Positions 35,174 to 46,210 of a stretch of DNA of 64,000 bases are shown in pieces (positions within the stretch are counted from its first letter, which is position 1; every line of letters begins with the position of its first letter). The notes below the pieces were generated by a model that was not told where the DNA came from, did no database searches, and saw only the letters and a program-made list of their open reading frames with translations. Location: positions 115,566,021 to 115,630,020 of the forward strand of contig CM045767.1 in the NCBI GenBank assembly GCA_025200525.1, read 5' to 3'. Origin of the DNA: Camellia lanceoleosa (Eukaryota; Streptophyta; Magnoliopsida; Ericales; Theaceae). The position numbers and the translations under genes were made by a program.

Positions 35174-36050
35174 CTAGGGCTCAGAAAAGTCGCAAAAGGG
35201 GAAGTCTTCTCTTTCCCAGACAAAGTGACCATTTAGCGTTCCCTGGATTCGCCTATGAACGAGCTCATAGTGTTTCCCGGACTACTTGGCTCTGGCTCTG
35301 CCTGTCATCTCTTTTCCTTTCTTGATCTAGTTCTCTTTGGTGGGTACATAACCCAGACCAAAGGCATGCGGATTATGCGGTACACCGACCAATGCTGTGA
35401 TGCCTTTCCGGCCACTTTTTCCCAGTCTCATTCCTGGCATGTGTTGGAGTTTGTTCATGAAACAAACAGGCTGGGCGTTGAAATACATGCCCTTATCTAC
35501 TACCAAGATGGTCTGCACTACTCGGGTCTCAGCTAGCATAAACCCTAAAAAGAATACATCCTTCTCGCCATGAGCTATCGCCAACACTAGTACAATTACC
35601 TCTGGCAGGGGATGGATAGACGAATTCCCGAAAACAATAGCCACTCCTTTCCCGTGAGGGTATTTCAGCATTTGGTGGGGGGTGGAGGAGACTGCTTTCA
35701 CCAGATGCAACCAGGGTCCCCCTAACAATAAGTTGAAGGTGGCAAGGACATCCAGGACATGGAACTCGACATCCTGCTAAGCTAGACCCACTTGAACTCT
35801 GATCTGCACCGTGCCCATAACCTCTTTGCTTATATTGTCGTATGCCAGTGAAGGTTAAAGTTAGCGTAGCACCCCCTGGGAAGACCAATCCCACAAGCTG
35901 TTCATGGGTAGTATCAATGGATAGTTTGGCTTTGTCCATTGCTGATAGTATAGCCTATCGATGCATTCAAGAAACCATGAGCAGACCCTAAATTGAAATA
36001 TCGACTTGAATTTTCTTTAACTACTTTAGCACTGCCTCTTCTTCCAACAG
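35174..36050 (-). pseudogene. Tat-C protease region with glycine-rich patch
   Basis: The 35939-35529 and 35728-35327 frames overlap in different phases. Together they carry the C-terminal half of a retroviral-type aspartic protease (LLGGPWLHLVKAVSSTPHQMLKYP). A segment follows with KLQHMPGMRLGKSGRKGITAL, which resembles a G-patch-like motif found in Ogre-type polyproteins. The catalytic DTG/DSG motif was not located and may lie in the damaged part around 35940-36050. Frame shifts and stops are visible. Confidence 0.65.
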
Positions 36051-36741
36051 CTTCTCTTTCTATTTCTCAATCTCTCTATCTTTCCGAGAGACCTCAGCTT
36101 GATCTAAGTGCGGTGGCTTGAAATACCGCCCGCTTCTTGTCGTGTGATCAATCTCCTCAGTATACCACATGTTGTTTGGAAGGGTCTCTCCCCAGTTTTC
36201 ATCAATGTGAGCCAGATGTAGATCGTCGTCCTCCCACCATACACCTCCAGCAACTGCCAAACAATTATCTGGTTCCGTTCTGATCATTCTCACATCACGA
36301 GCATCCCCCACAGGGTGTTGGGCCATTCTAGCTTTTTGTTTGTCTTCAACCCTTTCTTGTTCAAATTGCTTCAGTGTAGCTTCCTGTTCTGTGTCTATAG
36401 TACTCACAGTGCCCAGTTCCTAAGCTGATTTGTTCACGCCGATGTTCTCCGGCAGTTTCCCTTTTTCATCAGCCATTCCGGCCACTGTAGTAATTCTTGC
36501 TCCCTTTTTCCTCTGATTTTATTTCAGTTCATTCCTCTCTGCCAAGTTCATCACTCAACCACCTAGAGTTGTGCGTCGACCCATTCAAATCAAACCAATC
36601 AATCTGCACATCCCCTTGATCTTGTTCGTCATAGAACTGCAGGTTGTCCAGATTCTCCTTAAGTTCTGCCAAATCATCTAACTCTTGGCTCGGGCCATCC
36701 TCTCTAACCACATTGACCTCCACTACAGTTGGCAATACCAC
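36051..36741 (-). pseudogene. Tat-C gag-protease linker
   Basis: Frames 36741-36529 and 36407-36060 lie between gag and protease. The second includes GGVWWEDDDLHLAH and TRSGRYFKPPHLD, and the TRSGRYFKPP motif is typical of Tat polyprotein just before protease. Acidic and charged; no enzyme domain. Stops separate the pieces. Confidence 0.65.
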
Positions 36742-36753
36742 TTCTGGCTTAGC

Positions 36754-38440
36754 CTAATCAATCGGTATGATGTAGTAGCTTTGATCGTACATCCTCTCAA
36801 TCAAATTCTCAGAGCACTTAGGTAGCGGGCTCATACTCTCCTCTAAGGCCAGCTTCCTTTCTTCTACCACTGTCACCACCACATGTTTAGGTTGAAGTGT
36901 GGACGTGTCCGTCATGCACAAATCTGTGCTTTCAGGAATGAACACCGTCAGCCTGGGTAAATGGGAAGGGGTAATATATACGCTAGGGTCGTAGGGGAGG
37001 GCCAATGTATGGATTAGGTTTAGGTTCCGAGGTGGGGGAACTTGATTGTGGGCCGGGAGAGGGTTGCTGGTTACATTGGCTTTTTGGGGCGGTGCAATCA
37101 CCTTATTGTCAATGAGGTCCTGAATCTCATGACGCAGCCTGGAGCATTGATCGGTGTCGTGACTATGCTGCTGGTAAAATGCACAATACTTGGCTGGGAT
37201 GTGTTTAGGCGGGAGAGGATCGGGTAGTAGGCGAGGTTCTAATGGCTTGATGTGCCCCTTTTTTATAAACACCTTCATGGCTTAGGATGAAGGCATGTAG
37301 AGTGGGGTAAAGGTCCTCTGGGATCGGGCAAGGTTGTTTGAGGTTTGTGGATTTATATTGGCAAAGGGACTAGCGGTCTTGGTTGTGGTGGTGACAACGC
37401 TCACATCCGAAGGCCATGTGGCTGTGCTACCACTGGTGGTTGCATGGGAACTGCGCACAAAAGACCTCTTGGCCTGTTCTTTCTCATCAGTTATGAGCCC
37501 TTGTTTCATGGCGTCTTCAATCTGAACCCCTATCACATGGAGCTCGGTGAATATGAACAAAGGTAGGATGATCATCTTCTACAACAACTTCCTGTGCAAA
37601 TTACGGACTATTATCGTTATCTAATCTTTCTCGGAAGGTCATGCGGTCATTATTGAAGCCTTGGCCCTCCACCTCGTCACAAAATCTGAGAAGCCCTCAT
37701 TTGGCTTCTGGCGCGTTACTTCAAGGTCACGTGTTGTGACCTCGATTTGCGTGTTGTATGAGTACTGTGCGATGAAAGCCTTATTCATTTCCTCCCAGCT
37801 CTGCTTAATAGAATCCTCGAGCTTCGCATACTAGATGGCTGCTATTCCCAACAAGGTTCGACCAAAGAGTGAGAGCTTCTGCAATCTGGTCAGGCTCCAT
37901 CAGCCGCAGAATGTCTGAAAACAGCCAAAGATGAACCATGGGGTCTCCATAGCCATCGAACCGATTGATGTGTGGCATTTTGAACCGATCTGGCAATGTC
38001 ATTGCAAAGTCGGTATAACCATCTTCTATGTCTGGAATAGAGTTAGCACCCTGCGCTTTTTTGAAGAGCTTCTCCAACTTGTTAACCTTAAGCACGGTCG
38101 GGTCAACTTCAAGTTCAAACAGAGCCTCAATTGGATTCACAGGTGCTTTAGAGGCCTGTGGAGGAATCAGCTCTGCTGGATTACCCTAATTCTCAACATG
38201 GGTGGTGGCTCCGGGTGCTGGGACACCTGCAGGAGGTGCATGGGATGCAAAAGCCACTGTCGGCTGTGGTTGTTGTTGCTGCAACCTGTTTATTACCTCG
38301 ACCTAACGTGCTGTGACCTCGGCTCAATGAGCAATGTCTTGTTGCATGGTTTCAACTATTTACTGAAGGTGGTGGATCAGGTCCTCTATGCTGATTGGGG
38401 GATATTGTGCCATCGAAATGGGCGAGTGATCTCGTACGGG
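36754..38440 (-). pseudogene. Tat-C gag
   Basis: Starts near 38412 with MAQYPPISIEDLI and a Gln/Pro-rich stretch. The 38140-37805 frame (LPDRFKMPHINRFDGYGDPMVHL) follows, the standard opening of Tat/Ogre capsid, then a broken middle (WEEMNKAFIAQYSYN, LEVTRQKPNEGFSDFVTRW). The C-terminal frame 37278-36754 (174 residues) includes KYCAFYQQHSHDTDQCSRLRHEIQDLID, a Cys/His knuckle-like motif. Gag forms the particle that packages element RNA. Several stops and shifts make it non-functional. The plus-strand frame at 37931-38479 is antisense. Confidence 0.82.
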
Positions 38441-39187
38441 ACTGGATGTAGAAGATTGAGCCTGACTAGATACAGGTGAAGTAAGGGTTAATTGCTATAG
38501 AAATTGAACTGGCGAACTCTGTCTTACTCTTCTTTGTCTAGTAACTGGTGAGAGCGAGATAAACACTGGCTGTCCCCTAATAAGATCTCCGGCTCTATAA
38601 AGCCTCCTGACGACAGGTCCAGAATGCTTGGGGGATATCCAAACTATCCGAAGCTATGGTGTTATACTACCTATCAAAAAGAAATAAAGCAAAAAGAAAG
38701 CAGTAATCAGAAACCACACAGCACCTCAGCTTAGATGTTAACCACATACAGATGTAATCAAAGCTGTAGGATTGTACTCAACACTGAATTCGCTTCAAAT
38801 CGATACCCAACTTGTAATCGATATGCACGTTCTTATGCCATCAGAAAGCACATACCAGTTAAGTGAAAACCATAACACCCCTACGAGGGGTAGGGTTACC
38901 CTGTCTTAGTTTCGTCAAGAGCTAGGGTTTCACTATTCAAACAATGCGGTTTCACGCAATCCTGTATTTGGTTGAGCATCATGTCCTAGTTTAGAACAGT
39001 CTCTATAGCTTTCGATATGCAACTAGGCCAAATGGTCAAAAGGGTACCTCAGCAAGACTACCTAATATACCTCTCACACCTCACATCGAGAAGTGAAAAG
39101 AGGATCAAACGGTACAGTGGTAGTCCAGATCCAAGGGTTGTGTTCCCATCGTGGCAGACCCCGCGACCGGTCAACCTTTTGGCAAGC
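38441..39187 (-). other. Tat-C leader, downstream part
   Basis: Non-coding DNA between the gag start and the point where the 3.75-kb solo LTR interrupts the leader. It resumes at 42942-43092 on the other side of that insert. No gene is seen. CAAGC at 39183-39187 is the left target duplication of the insert. Confidence 0.7.
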
Positions 39188-39411
39188 TGTAGACACTCCA
39201 TTTTTGACCGTCCTCAAGACCTGGACGTCACCACTTGAACACTCGGTGATTATCCATGTTCGTGTTCGTTTGGAGTTCCCGGAGTTCTCGGCTACGCGCC
39301 TTGCCTCAGGACCTCCGAACTTGACCTTTTTGTGTCTGGTTTTGCACCAAACACTTGTGCTTTGCCTTGGAGGGGTAGGGAATGCCTTGTGAGGCATTCC
39401 CACACACCACT

Positions 39412-39475
39412 GGCAGCGGCTAGAGGCCACCGGCTGGTTGGTGTTTCCATCGGCACTATATTGTGCCGGTCGGCA
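39412..39475 (+). repeat. U3 GC-rich patch, left arm of inverted pair
   Basis: A GGC/CCG-rich block upstream of the TATA-like element. Its reverse complement matches 41525-41552: 24 of 28 positions agree, including TGCCGACCGGCA and ATATAGTGCCGA. The outer part (CCACCGGCTGG) also pairs with GGCCGGTGGCC near 41609. Confidence 0.75.
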
Positions 39476-39626
39476 GTCAATTATGGCAAAATGACATTTT
39501 TGCCCAAATAACTGCTCCTTGCTTTTTGAGATATTTTGAAGCAGCTGTATAGCACTTGCTTCCCCTCCATACACGTGTATGGAGGGATGAGCCTCTTGTT
39601 TGCTTAGTTGCTAAGCTTACAAGATT

Positions 39627-39647
39627 GCCTCCTCTATAAGAGGAGGC
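39627..39647 (+). promoter_or_regulatory. TATA-like element inside a short hairpin
   Basis: The 9-bp arms GCCTCCTCT and AGAGGAGGC are perfectly complementary and flank ATA, placing CTATAAG at the centre. It is positioned about 440 bp into the LTR, as expected for a U3 promoter. Confidence 0.5.
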
Positions 39648-41524
39648 CTTGTCTTCTTGGCTGAGGGGTTGGCCATTTGAGAGGAAAAAAACCAGAGCTC
39701 ATATATCTCTATACACTTCCTCTCTCTATATTTTCCATCTCTCTCATCCTTGTGTGTGTGTTTTAGACCTAAATAGTGTGTTTTACCTTACTTTTGCACC
39801 ATTACACACACTATTACACCTAGCTCTGAGATTAAGGGACTTGGAGGGTTGTTTGTTGTGATTTTGGACTGGTTTTGATCATTAGAGGAGGGCTGCACCA
39901 CTTGTTCTTCAAGGAGTCTTCAAGGGTAAGCTTGTTGCTTTAGTTTCCCCAAACTTGCACTAGCTTTCTACCTGTCTTGCTTTGTGTTTTTGGCTTTGTG
40001 TTCAACATAAAAAAGTCTTATATTTTCTTTATTTAGAACCTTCATTGAGGTCACTTGGGGGTTTGAGCACAAACTCACCCTCCTAGGCCTTGTTTTGGTC
40101 CTTTTAGTTCCTTTTCTTGAAGCCTTGTTTAACTTGGTGTTTTTGGTCTTCTCACCACTGAAAACCAGTGGGTTTTCAGTGGTGAGGGAGGTATTTTGGA
40201 GTCGTATATAGAGGAGGGACACCCCCCTCCCCTTTGCCCCTCTTTGGTCTTTACTTTGGCTCACATAGTAGCATGCATTTTTAGCCTTATATGCCTTCAT
40301 TTCAGAGCTTATTTGGGTGTTTTGGATCATATATCATCTCTGTTTTTGGTTGGTTTTGTGGCCCTTAGCATGCTTCTTATACTTTCTTTGTAACGCTCTA
40401 GTTTGCCTAGAAATGAGCCATGAGTTTAGGCCATGTTTCTTGCATGTATGAGCCTCACTTCATGAAGATATTAGCATCATTTTGTCTTGTTTTAGGTTTG
40501 TTGGCCACTGGTTTTACCATTTTTGGCATGCTTAATGTAGTTGCTTTGCATTGTTGCTTGTAAGCCTTGAGGATGTGATCCATGTATATACGTTGGATAG
40601 GTTATTTAGATGATTTGGAATCATTTAATATGTTATTTCAGTCCCTATACCAGGTTTATATGTCTCCATTTGTCATGTCTTTCCTGCTTCGAAGTATTGG
40701 TCTCTTATGCTTTAAAAAGGGTGTTGTGCATGCTTGCATGTTTAGAGCATTTTGGGGCTGTCATACCAAGGTTTTTTGGGTGTATTTATGCATGATGGAA
40801 CTCTGTTTTTGCTCACATAATTCATGCCATGAGTGGTCTTGGTAATGGTGGAGGAGTGTTCCCTTTTGGTGCCCTAGACTTGGCCCCATTTGGTTTGCAT
40901 ATTGGCATGTACATTGGTTACAATCTTAGGTGTTTTGCCACTGTTTTGGGTTGGTTTGAGGGCTACCCCATTGTAGTTAAATCCACCATTGCATGTTTGC
41001 CTCATGTTTTTTTTTTTGCTTAATTGATTCATTAAGTGTTGCTACATGTTAGTCCTATCGCCTAAATTGCCCATGTTTGCATTGCATTTGCACCTTGCAT
41101 GTTGCATTACATTTGGCATGTTGGCATTTTAGTATTAGGTTGCATCATGGAGCCATGTTTGCATAACATGCATTGCATTATTTGGTTTGGGGTGTCAAAC
41201 CAAGTGTAAGGGTTGAGATGAGTTCATACTACAAGTGATGTAACTTGTCTCAACTCATGGTCACTAAGGCCCTCGATCTTGACATGATAAGGACTTAGTT
41301 CTCATTTGTGTGTTGCATGCATATTGACATTGAAATGCAATCTTGGTTCCTTAGGCTATCATGCACCAAGATGCATAATTGATGGCCCAAGAACCAAGGG
41401 TCATGCTCCCTTGAGTCCCAAACATGATAGGGAAGCATTGGCCATGCTTACATATGCCTAAAAATTCATGCCATGCACTGCTTGTCTGCTGCTGCTGTCA
41501 AAACTGTCTCCTGCAGGAATTTTG

Positions 41525-41640
41525 TGCCGACCGGCATTATATAGTGCCGACCGGCACTATATGGGTGGCTGATAACACCATTTACAACCGGTGACTATTG
41601 TACACGGCCGGTGGCCATCCCTCCCAGCCGATGATGTTCT
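41525..41640 (+). repeat. Downstream GC-rich patch, right arm of inverted pair
   Basis: Two copies of TGCCGACCGGCA separated by TTATATAG, followed after about 40 bp by a CACGGCCGGTGGCC block. It is the inverted counterpart of the U3 patch at 39412-39475, about 2.1 kb downstream of it and on the other side of the TATA-like element. Confidence 0.75.
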
Positions 41641-43092
41641 GCAATGCTCATAGAAGGTTCTCTGGGACTTTGACAATTTTCAGAGAAGAAAAGGCAGTAA
41701 AACAGAGGCAACAGTGGCATGGTGCGGACTTTCCGGGCAAGTCGGATTTGAGCATGCATCATTCGCATATCCCGAGGCAGGGCTGAGGCCCCCCCTTTTT
41801 TTTACATTTGATTTAATTTGATAATTAGAAATTTCTGTAAGAATTTATTTATTCCGTATTGATTTGTATTATTTTTATTTGTATATTCTTTTGGTCCCTC
41901 CGAGAGAGGGCATAATTGTAATAAGTGTGGGTGGGTGTGTGTATGTCTTCCAACCCCCATTTCTTTCTTCCCTTTTATTTACCTGCTTATGATGGTAGAT
42001 TAGGGCATATTTAAAATTAGCATACCTTATGCAATGCATGCGTGCATCCATGCATTTGTTGACATGCATCGGGCTCGGTACATCATACAAACTGCATTGT
42101 ATTTTCAAATCCGAATTGAATACGTGCATCGAATAAAGTGCATTTCACATGCCATCTTTAGGGTTAGCCGAGCCTACTCTAAATTGCATCTTCGCCTGTG
42201 TTGCATTAGCCATTTAACATGAACTAGGTCATGCATGTTTGCTAACTAGTTTCTTGTTTTGGCACGGAGTACGATGTAAGTATTTATGCTTTAGCATATC
42301 GCATGCGTGTGGATGTTAACATGACAGTATGCTTACCATGCGGCTAAGTGCTTATGTGAGATAAACTGTTTGAATGCCTGTGGATGGAGGTTAGGTTGCT
42401 CGAGTTGGAAAACTCATTGAAATCCGTGTTTTAGCCTACTTGCGAGTAGCAAATTCCGAAGCATTTTCAAAACGAACGGACATGCAATGTTTGTTTCCAA
42501 ATTAGGCAATCTAGTCTATACTTGTTTGTTGTGCGCATAACATAGTAACTCTAGGTTAATAATTGGAATAAGAGCATGTAATGTTTTCAAAATCGGATAT
42601 CACGGTTAGTAGAGGCCGGTCTTCGGACCGGGCGAAAGGGGGTGCTCATAGCTGACCTTCCCCGATCGTACCCAAGCTCCCGAGCCAAGACAACTTTGGT
42701 GATGACGGACATGTGGCCTTCGGCACCGAGTCAGGGTTTCCTAAATTTCCCTTTTAAAAAATATTTAGGTGGCGACTCTGTATCTAGCAAAGCAGTCCAT
42801 GTTTGGCACTACTTTTCAAAACAAAATCTGTTTTCTCAAACGATTTGCCAGAGTTGGACTCTTTGGTTCAGATTAAGAACCGCAACAAAACAAAAACAGG
42901 GGAGTCCGAACTGTAGCGAGGTCCCCCGCGGGCTTGTTACACAAGCTTATCAGGCAAACCTTTGGCAAACCGTCCAGTAATAGCAAATGGCAAACATAGT
43001 GACTTAAGCGCACCAATGCAAATGCAATGCAGAAAAACATGTAAGTGTAGATAAAATTTCATATCATGAATTTTGAGTTAAGTTCTCTAATT

Positions 43093-43110
43093 TCCCCATC
43101 AGAGTTGCCA
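43093..43110 (-). other. Tat-C primer-binding site
   Basis: The minus strand reads TGGCAACTCTGATGGGGA a few bases after the LTR end GAGCCACA. It resembles the TGGCGACTC(T/C)G...GGGGA primer-binding sites, complementary to the 3' end of tRNA-Arg, used by many Tat/Ogre elements. The remaining leader continues to 42942. Confidence 0.7.
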
Positions 43111-43115
43111 AAAAC

Positions 43116-45024
43116 TGTGGCTCGCCTTTTACACGCCCCCCTGTTCGGAAGTTCAAAATAAGCCCCACAGTTTGGACTCCCGTGGTTCTGAATCCAATCT
43201 CACAAGTGCAATGTGAAATTGAATAAACACCAAAGAGTCCAAATCCAGCAAATCTTTTTGGAAAATCGATTTTGAATCAAATTGCCAAAAATTGACTGCT
43301 TTGCCAGATACAGAGTCGCCACCTAAATATTTTTGTTTTGGGGAAATTTAGGAAACTCATGACTCGTGCCAAAGGCCACGTGTCCATCATCACCAAAGTT
43401 GCCTCAGCTCGATAACTTGGGTACGAGAAGGGAAGGTCATGAATACATTTGAGCACCCCCGCTCGTCTGATCAAAAATCAACCTCTACTAATCATGATAT
43501 GAATTTTATTTACATTATATGCTCTTGTTCTGATTATTAGCTAACTTACTATGTGATGCACACACACACACAAGTATAGACTAACCTTTCAAGAATTGGA
43601 ACATTTCAAGTCATGTTTGTTTTGAAAGTTGTTTCAAAATATGTACCACTTGAAAAAGTGATCGCATATGAACATTACTCAAAATATTCCAATTCAAGCA
43701 ATAAGTCTTCATCCACAGGCATTCAAACAGTTTAGCATTTAAGCAATTAGCCTCATGGCAAGCATGCTAGACATGACAACAATCACACACATGCGATATA
43801 CTAAAGTGAGTAAAAGGCTCACCTAGTACTCCAAGCCAAAATAAACAAAAGAGTTAGAAAAAATGCATGATTCCTAACTTATGCAAGATGATTAGTGCAA
43901 CACATGCAATATACAACTAATAGGCTCGGCTACTAATATGACATATGAGGCAATGAAATAGCATGCAGTCTATGCTTGTATTCAAAGAAGTATTGAACTA
44001 ACAATGCAGTTAGAATGATGAACCGAGCCTCGGTGCATGCAATACAAATGGATGCAAACATGGAGAATGCTAATTGAAACGTGATGTCCCTAAACTAACC
44101 ATCGAAAGCTAGTAAATAAAAAGGAGAAAGACATGGGGTTGGAAGACACACATTATTACAATTGCGCTCTCACGAAGACGAGTCCGAAAAGACCACCGTT
44201 TCGCTTCCGAATGCATAGTTGAACACCAATATTGTTGCCCACTTCCAGAATAACTTTGTTCCACCTTACCAACACTCTGCTGAGTTTTGCATCAGTGGCT
44301 AGCTAGCCACTGGTGAAGGTTGCCGACCACCAACCGGCCATGGATGGTGGACTGCCGACCACCTGTCGACCACTGTTACACAGGTTCATCCTACTTTTGA
44401 AGAGAAGAGTAATTCCAAGCAACAAATCCAAGTAAACACACCCTCTGGAGCTCAAACCAAGCTCAAGAACACCTTATCTCAAAGATGAGAAGATTTGGTT
44501 AAGGGAGTATAAGCAAAGGTTAAAGAATTGTAAGCAAAAGTGTAGAGATTTGCTAGAGAGAAAGGAAAATTTTTGATCTCAAAATTTTCCAACCTTAAAA
44601 TATGAGAGAGAAGGTCCCTATATATAGAAAACATGAAATTCCCTCAAGGAGATCCAGCCCTACACTTAGGGATAGATGCATGCATCTGTGCAAACAGCTA
44701 GCATAGCTAGCATAAAATATCTGCAAAATACATTAGTAGCCGGCCGGCCATCAGTGGTGGTCGGCCATCCATCACTGATGGCCGGCAAGCCACATCAATG
44801 GCCGGCAACCAAAAAGGGGTGACTGGCAAACCACCAGAGGCTGCAGACTGGAAAAGCTAAGCTTGGTCCAAAAACTGGGACAACAAAGGTACAGAGTTTG
44901 AAAGGGCTCAAAGTTGTGACATTCCACTGAGGACTTCAAGCACTTGGCAAGCAAATGCGTTCATTATCGGGTGTGCATGCAAGGACATCCAAGTCGTAAG
45001 GTCGTCAAAAATGGGGTGTGTACA
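43116..45024 (-). repeat. Tat-C 5' LTR (1909 bp, short form)
   Basis: On the minus strand it starts TGTACACACCCCATTTTTGA and ends GAGCCACA just before the primer-binding site. It aligns with the solo LTRs at both ends but is about half as long. The roughly 1.7-kb segment that follows the promoter in the solo copies, before their downstream GC-rich patch, is reduced to about 0.4 kb. The minus-strand TATA-like CTATATATAG lies at 44618-44627, between GC-rich patches at 44740-44815 and about 44290-44400. Confidence 0.88.
44618..44627 (-). promoter_or_regulatory. TATA-like element of Tat-C LTR
   Basis: CTATATATAG, about 400 bp into the LTR on the minus strand. The identical ten bases occur at 46201-46210 in the solo LTR on the plus strand, at a similar distance from its start. 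Confidence 0.6.
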
Positions 45025-45455
45025 AGGGGTGCCAAGTAGATCTTCAGGAAAGTCATCCGAGAATTCTCGAACCACAGGGATTGCATCAACTATGAGGGCC
45101 TCATGTTGAGTATCGATCACATAACAGATATAACTACAACAACCTTTTCCTAGAAGTTGTTGGGCTGTCAGAGGACATAACACATGGAGGGAGTGGAAAC
45201 TCCAGTTCCATCAAAGATAAGCTCGAGTTGGTTTGGAAACAGGAGGGAGACCTTTTTGGCATTGCAATCGATAGAGGTGTGATTGGCAGCCAACCAATCT
45301 ATTCCTAAAATCGCATCAAAGTTACCAATGCGGAGGGGAATCAAGTCTATGTATAAGGTTTCACCCTTTGGGGATATGGCACAAGATTTGTACACCTCAG
45401 TACCAAGGGCAGAATTACCAAAAAGAAAGGACACAAATAGTACATATGCTAAGGG
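45025..45455 (-). pseudogene. Tekay-B protease, C-terminal part
   Basis: The minus-strand frame 45434-45168 reads YKSCAISPKGETLYIDLIPL and FDAILGIDWLAANHTSIDC, the conserved flap-to-core part of Tekay-type protease. The 45183-45025 frame continues with PVVREFSDDFPEDLLGTP, the entry to the RT linker, and is cut there by Tat-C at 45024. A frameshift separates the two. Confidence 0.85.
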
Positions 45456-45834
45456 TTAAGGTATTAATGCTAATTTGGAAGCAAAATGTAGTGCAACAAA
45501 AGAATGAGTTGAATGAAAGTCAAAGAAGATATGAGCTAAATGACCACAAACAGAAAGTGTACCTAACACAACGTTTTCGATAACCTCCAGGTTTCCAGGT
45601 ACCAAGGCGAAAGCTCTTCCTTGGCATTTTTGGTCCTTCATCACTCCTCCAGGTACTGCGGGTTTTGGGGCTGGTTCAAAGGGGCCTGCTACAAGATTGG
45701 TAAACTTTGGACAATCTCGCAGCAAGTGGCCAACTTGACTACATCTAAAGCATGCTCCCATGTTTTGATAGCATTGTCCTTAATGAGTCTTCCCACACAT
45801 AGCGCAATTTGGAATGGTGCCACTTCTAGGGTTA
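45456..45834 (-). pseudogene. Tekay-B gag zinc knuckle and protease start
   Basis: Just inside the solo-LTR junction the minus strand reads NPRSGTIPNCAMCGK, then CFRCSQVGHLLRDC, a CX2CX4HX4C zinc knuckle. It continues into the protease start, HIFFDFHSTHSFVALHFASKL. In Tekay-type proteases this position is FDSGSTHSF; here the SG is replaced, so the catalytic DSG triad is destroyed. A stop follows the first CxxC motif. Confidence 0.86.
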
Positions 45835-46030
45835 TGTAGACACCCCATTTTTTACCGTCCTCAAGACTTGGATGTTCTCGCAGGTACATCCAGTGACGAG
45901 TCTGATTGCTCGTCAAGCACTCAAACTTTACGGCGGAGCGCCCTGGGTTTGATCTTTCCAAACCCTGCATCAGTTCTATCTCATTTTTGGACCATATTTT
46001 GGTCCTTTTGGCATGTTACTTTTGGAGCAC

Positions 46031-46110
46031 TGCCGGCCATGGGCTTTGGCCTACCAGCCATCAATGAGGCCCTGTCTGCCATCACTGATGGCTGGCCGGC
46101 CACCAGCTTT
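46031..46110 (+). repeat. U3 GGCCGG-rich patch of the 3.9-kb solo LTR
   Basis: Contains CTGCCGGCCATGGGC, CATCACTGATGGCTGG and CCGGCCACC, upstream of the TATA-like element. Its reverse complement shares a GATGGC(T/C)GGTAGGCCA-type stretch with the downstream patch near 48215-48235. Confidence 0.65.
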
Positions 46111-46200
46111 TCAGTAGATATTTTTTATAGCTATTTGCACAGAATGGCCCATCTGCTTGTACGTGGATGGCTGGATTTCTTTGAAGGCTCCTTATATCCT

Positions 46201-46210
46201 CTATATATAG
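46201..46210 (+). promoter_or_regulatory. TATA-like element of the 3.9-kb solo LTR
   Basis: CTATATATAG about 370 bp into the LTR, identical to the element in the Tat-C 5' LTR. A CT-rich tract (46261-46290) follows at the place where the transcript leader would begin. Confidence 0.6.

Larger units (their letters stand above)
39188..42941 (+). repeat. Solo LTR in Tat-C leader (3754 bp)
   Basis: Starts TGTAGACACTCCATTTTTGA and ends GTTACA, flanked by perfect CAAGC duplications (39183-39187 and 42942-42946). It is in the same family as the Tat-C LTR and the LTR at 45835-49757, sharing the first 25 or so bases, the polyadenylation-side tract TCTTCCAACCCC and the GGCGACTCTG region. There is no internal region, so it is a product of LTR-LTR recombination. 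It has a TATA-like element near 39634 and GC-rich patches at 39412-39475 and 41525-41640. Small open frames inside it are not conserved in the other copies. Confidence 0.93.
28574..45024 (-). mobile_element. Tat-C: large Tat/Ogre-like element lacking its 3' LTR
   Basis: Minus-strand element with 5' LTR (43116-45024), primer-binding site (43093-43110), leader, gag (38440-36754), a PR region, RT, two RNase H domains and integrase (to about 31250). Beyond these lies an antisense plant-mobile-domain ORF (29222-30600, plus strand). It occupies 16451 bp, of which 3759 bp is a later solo LTR and its duplication. The 3' LTR expected near 28.6 kb is missing. It lies within Tekay-B between PR and RT. 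Confidence 0.82.

Noticed and set aside
37931..38479. 182-residue plus-strand frame rich in Cys, Trp and Leu
   Set aside because: Antisense to Tat-C gag; residue composition is that of a reversed coding strand.
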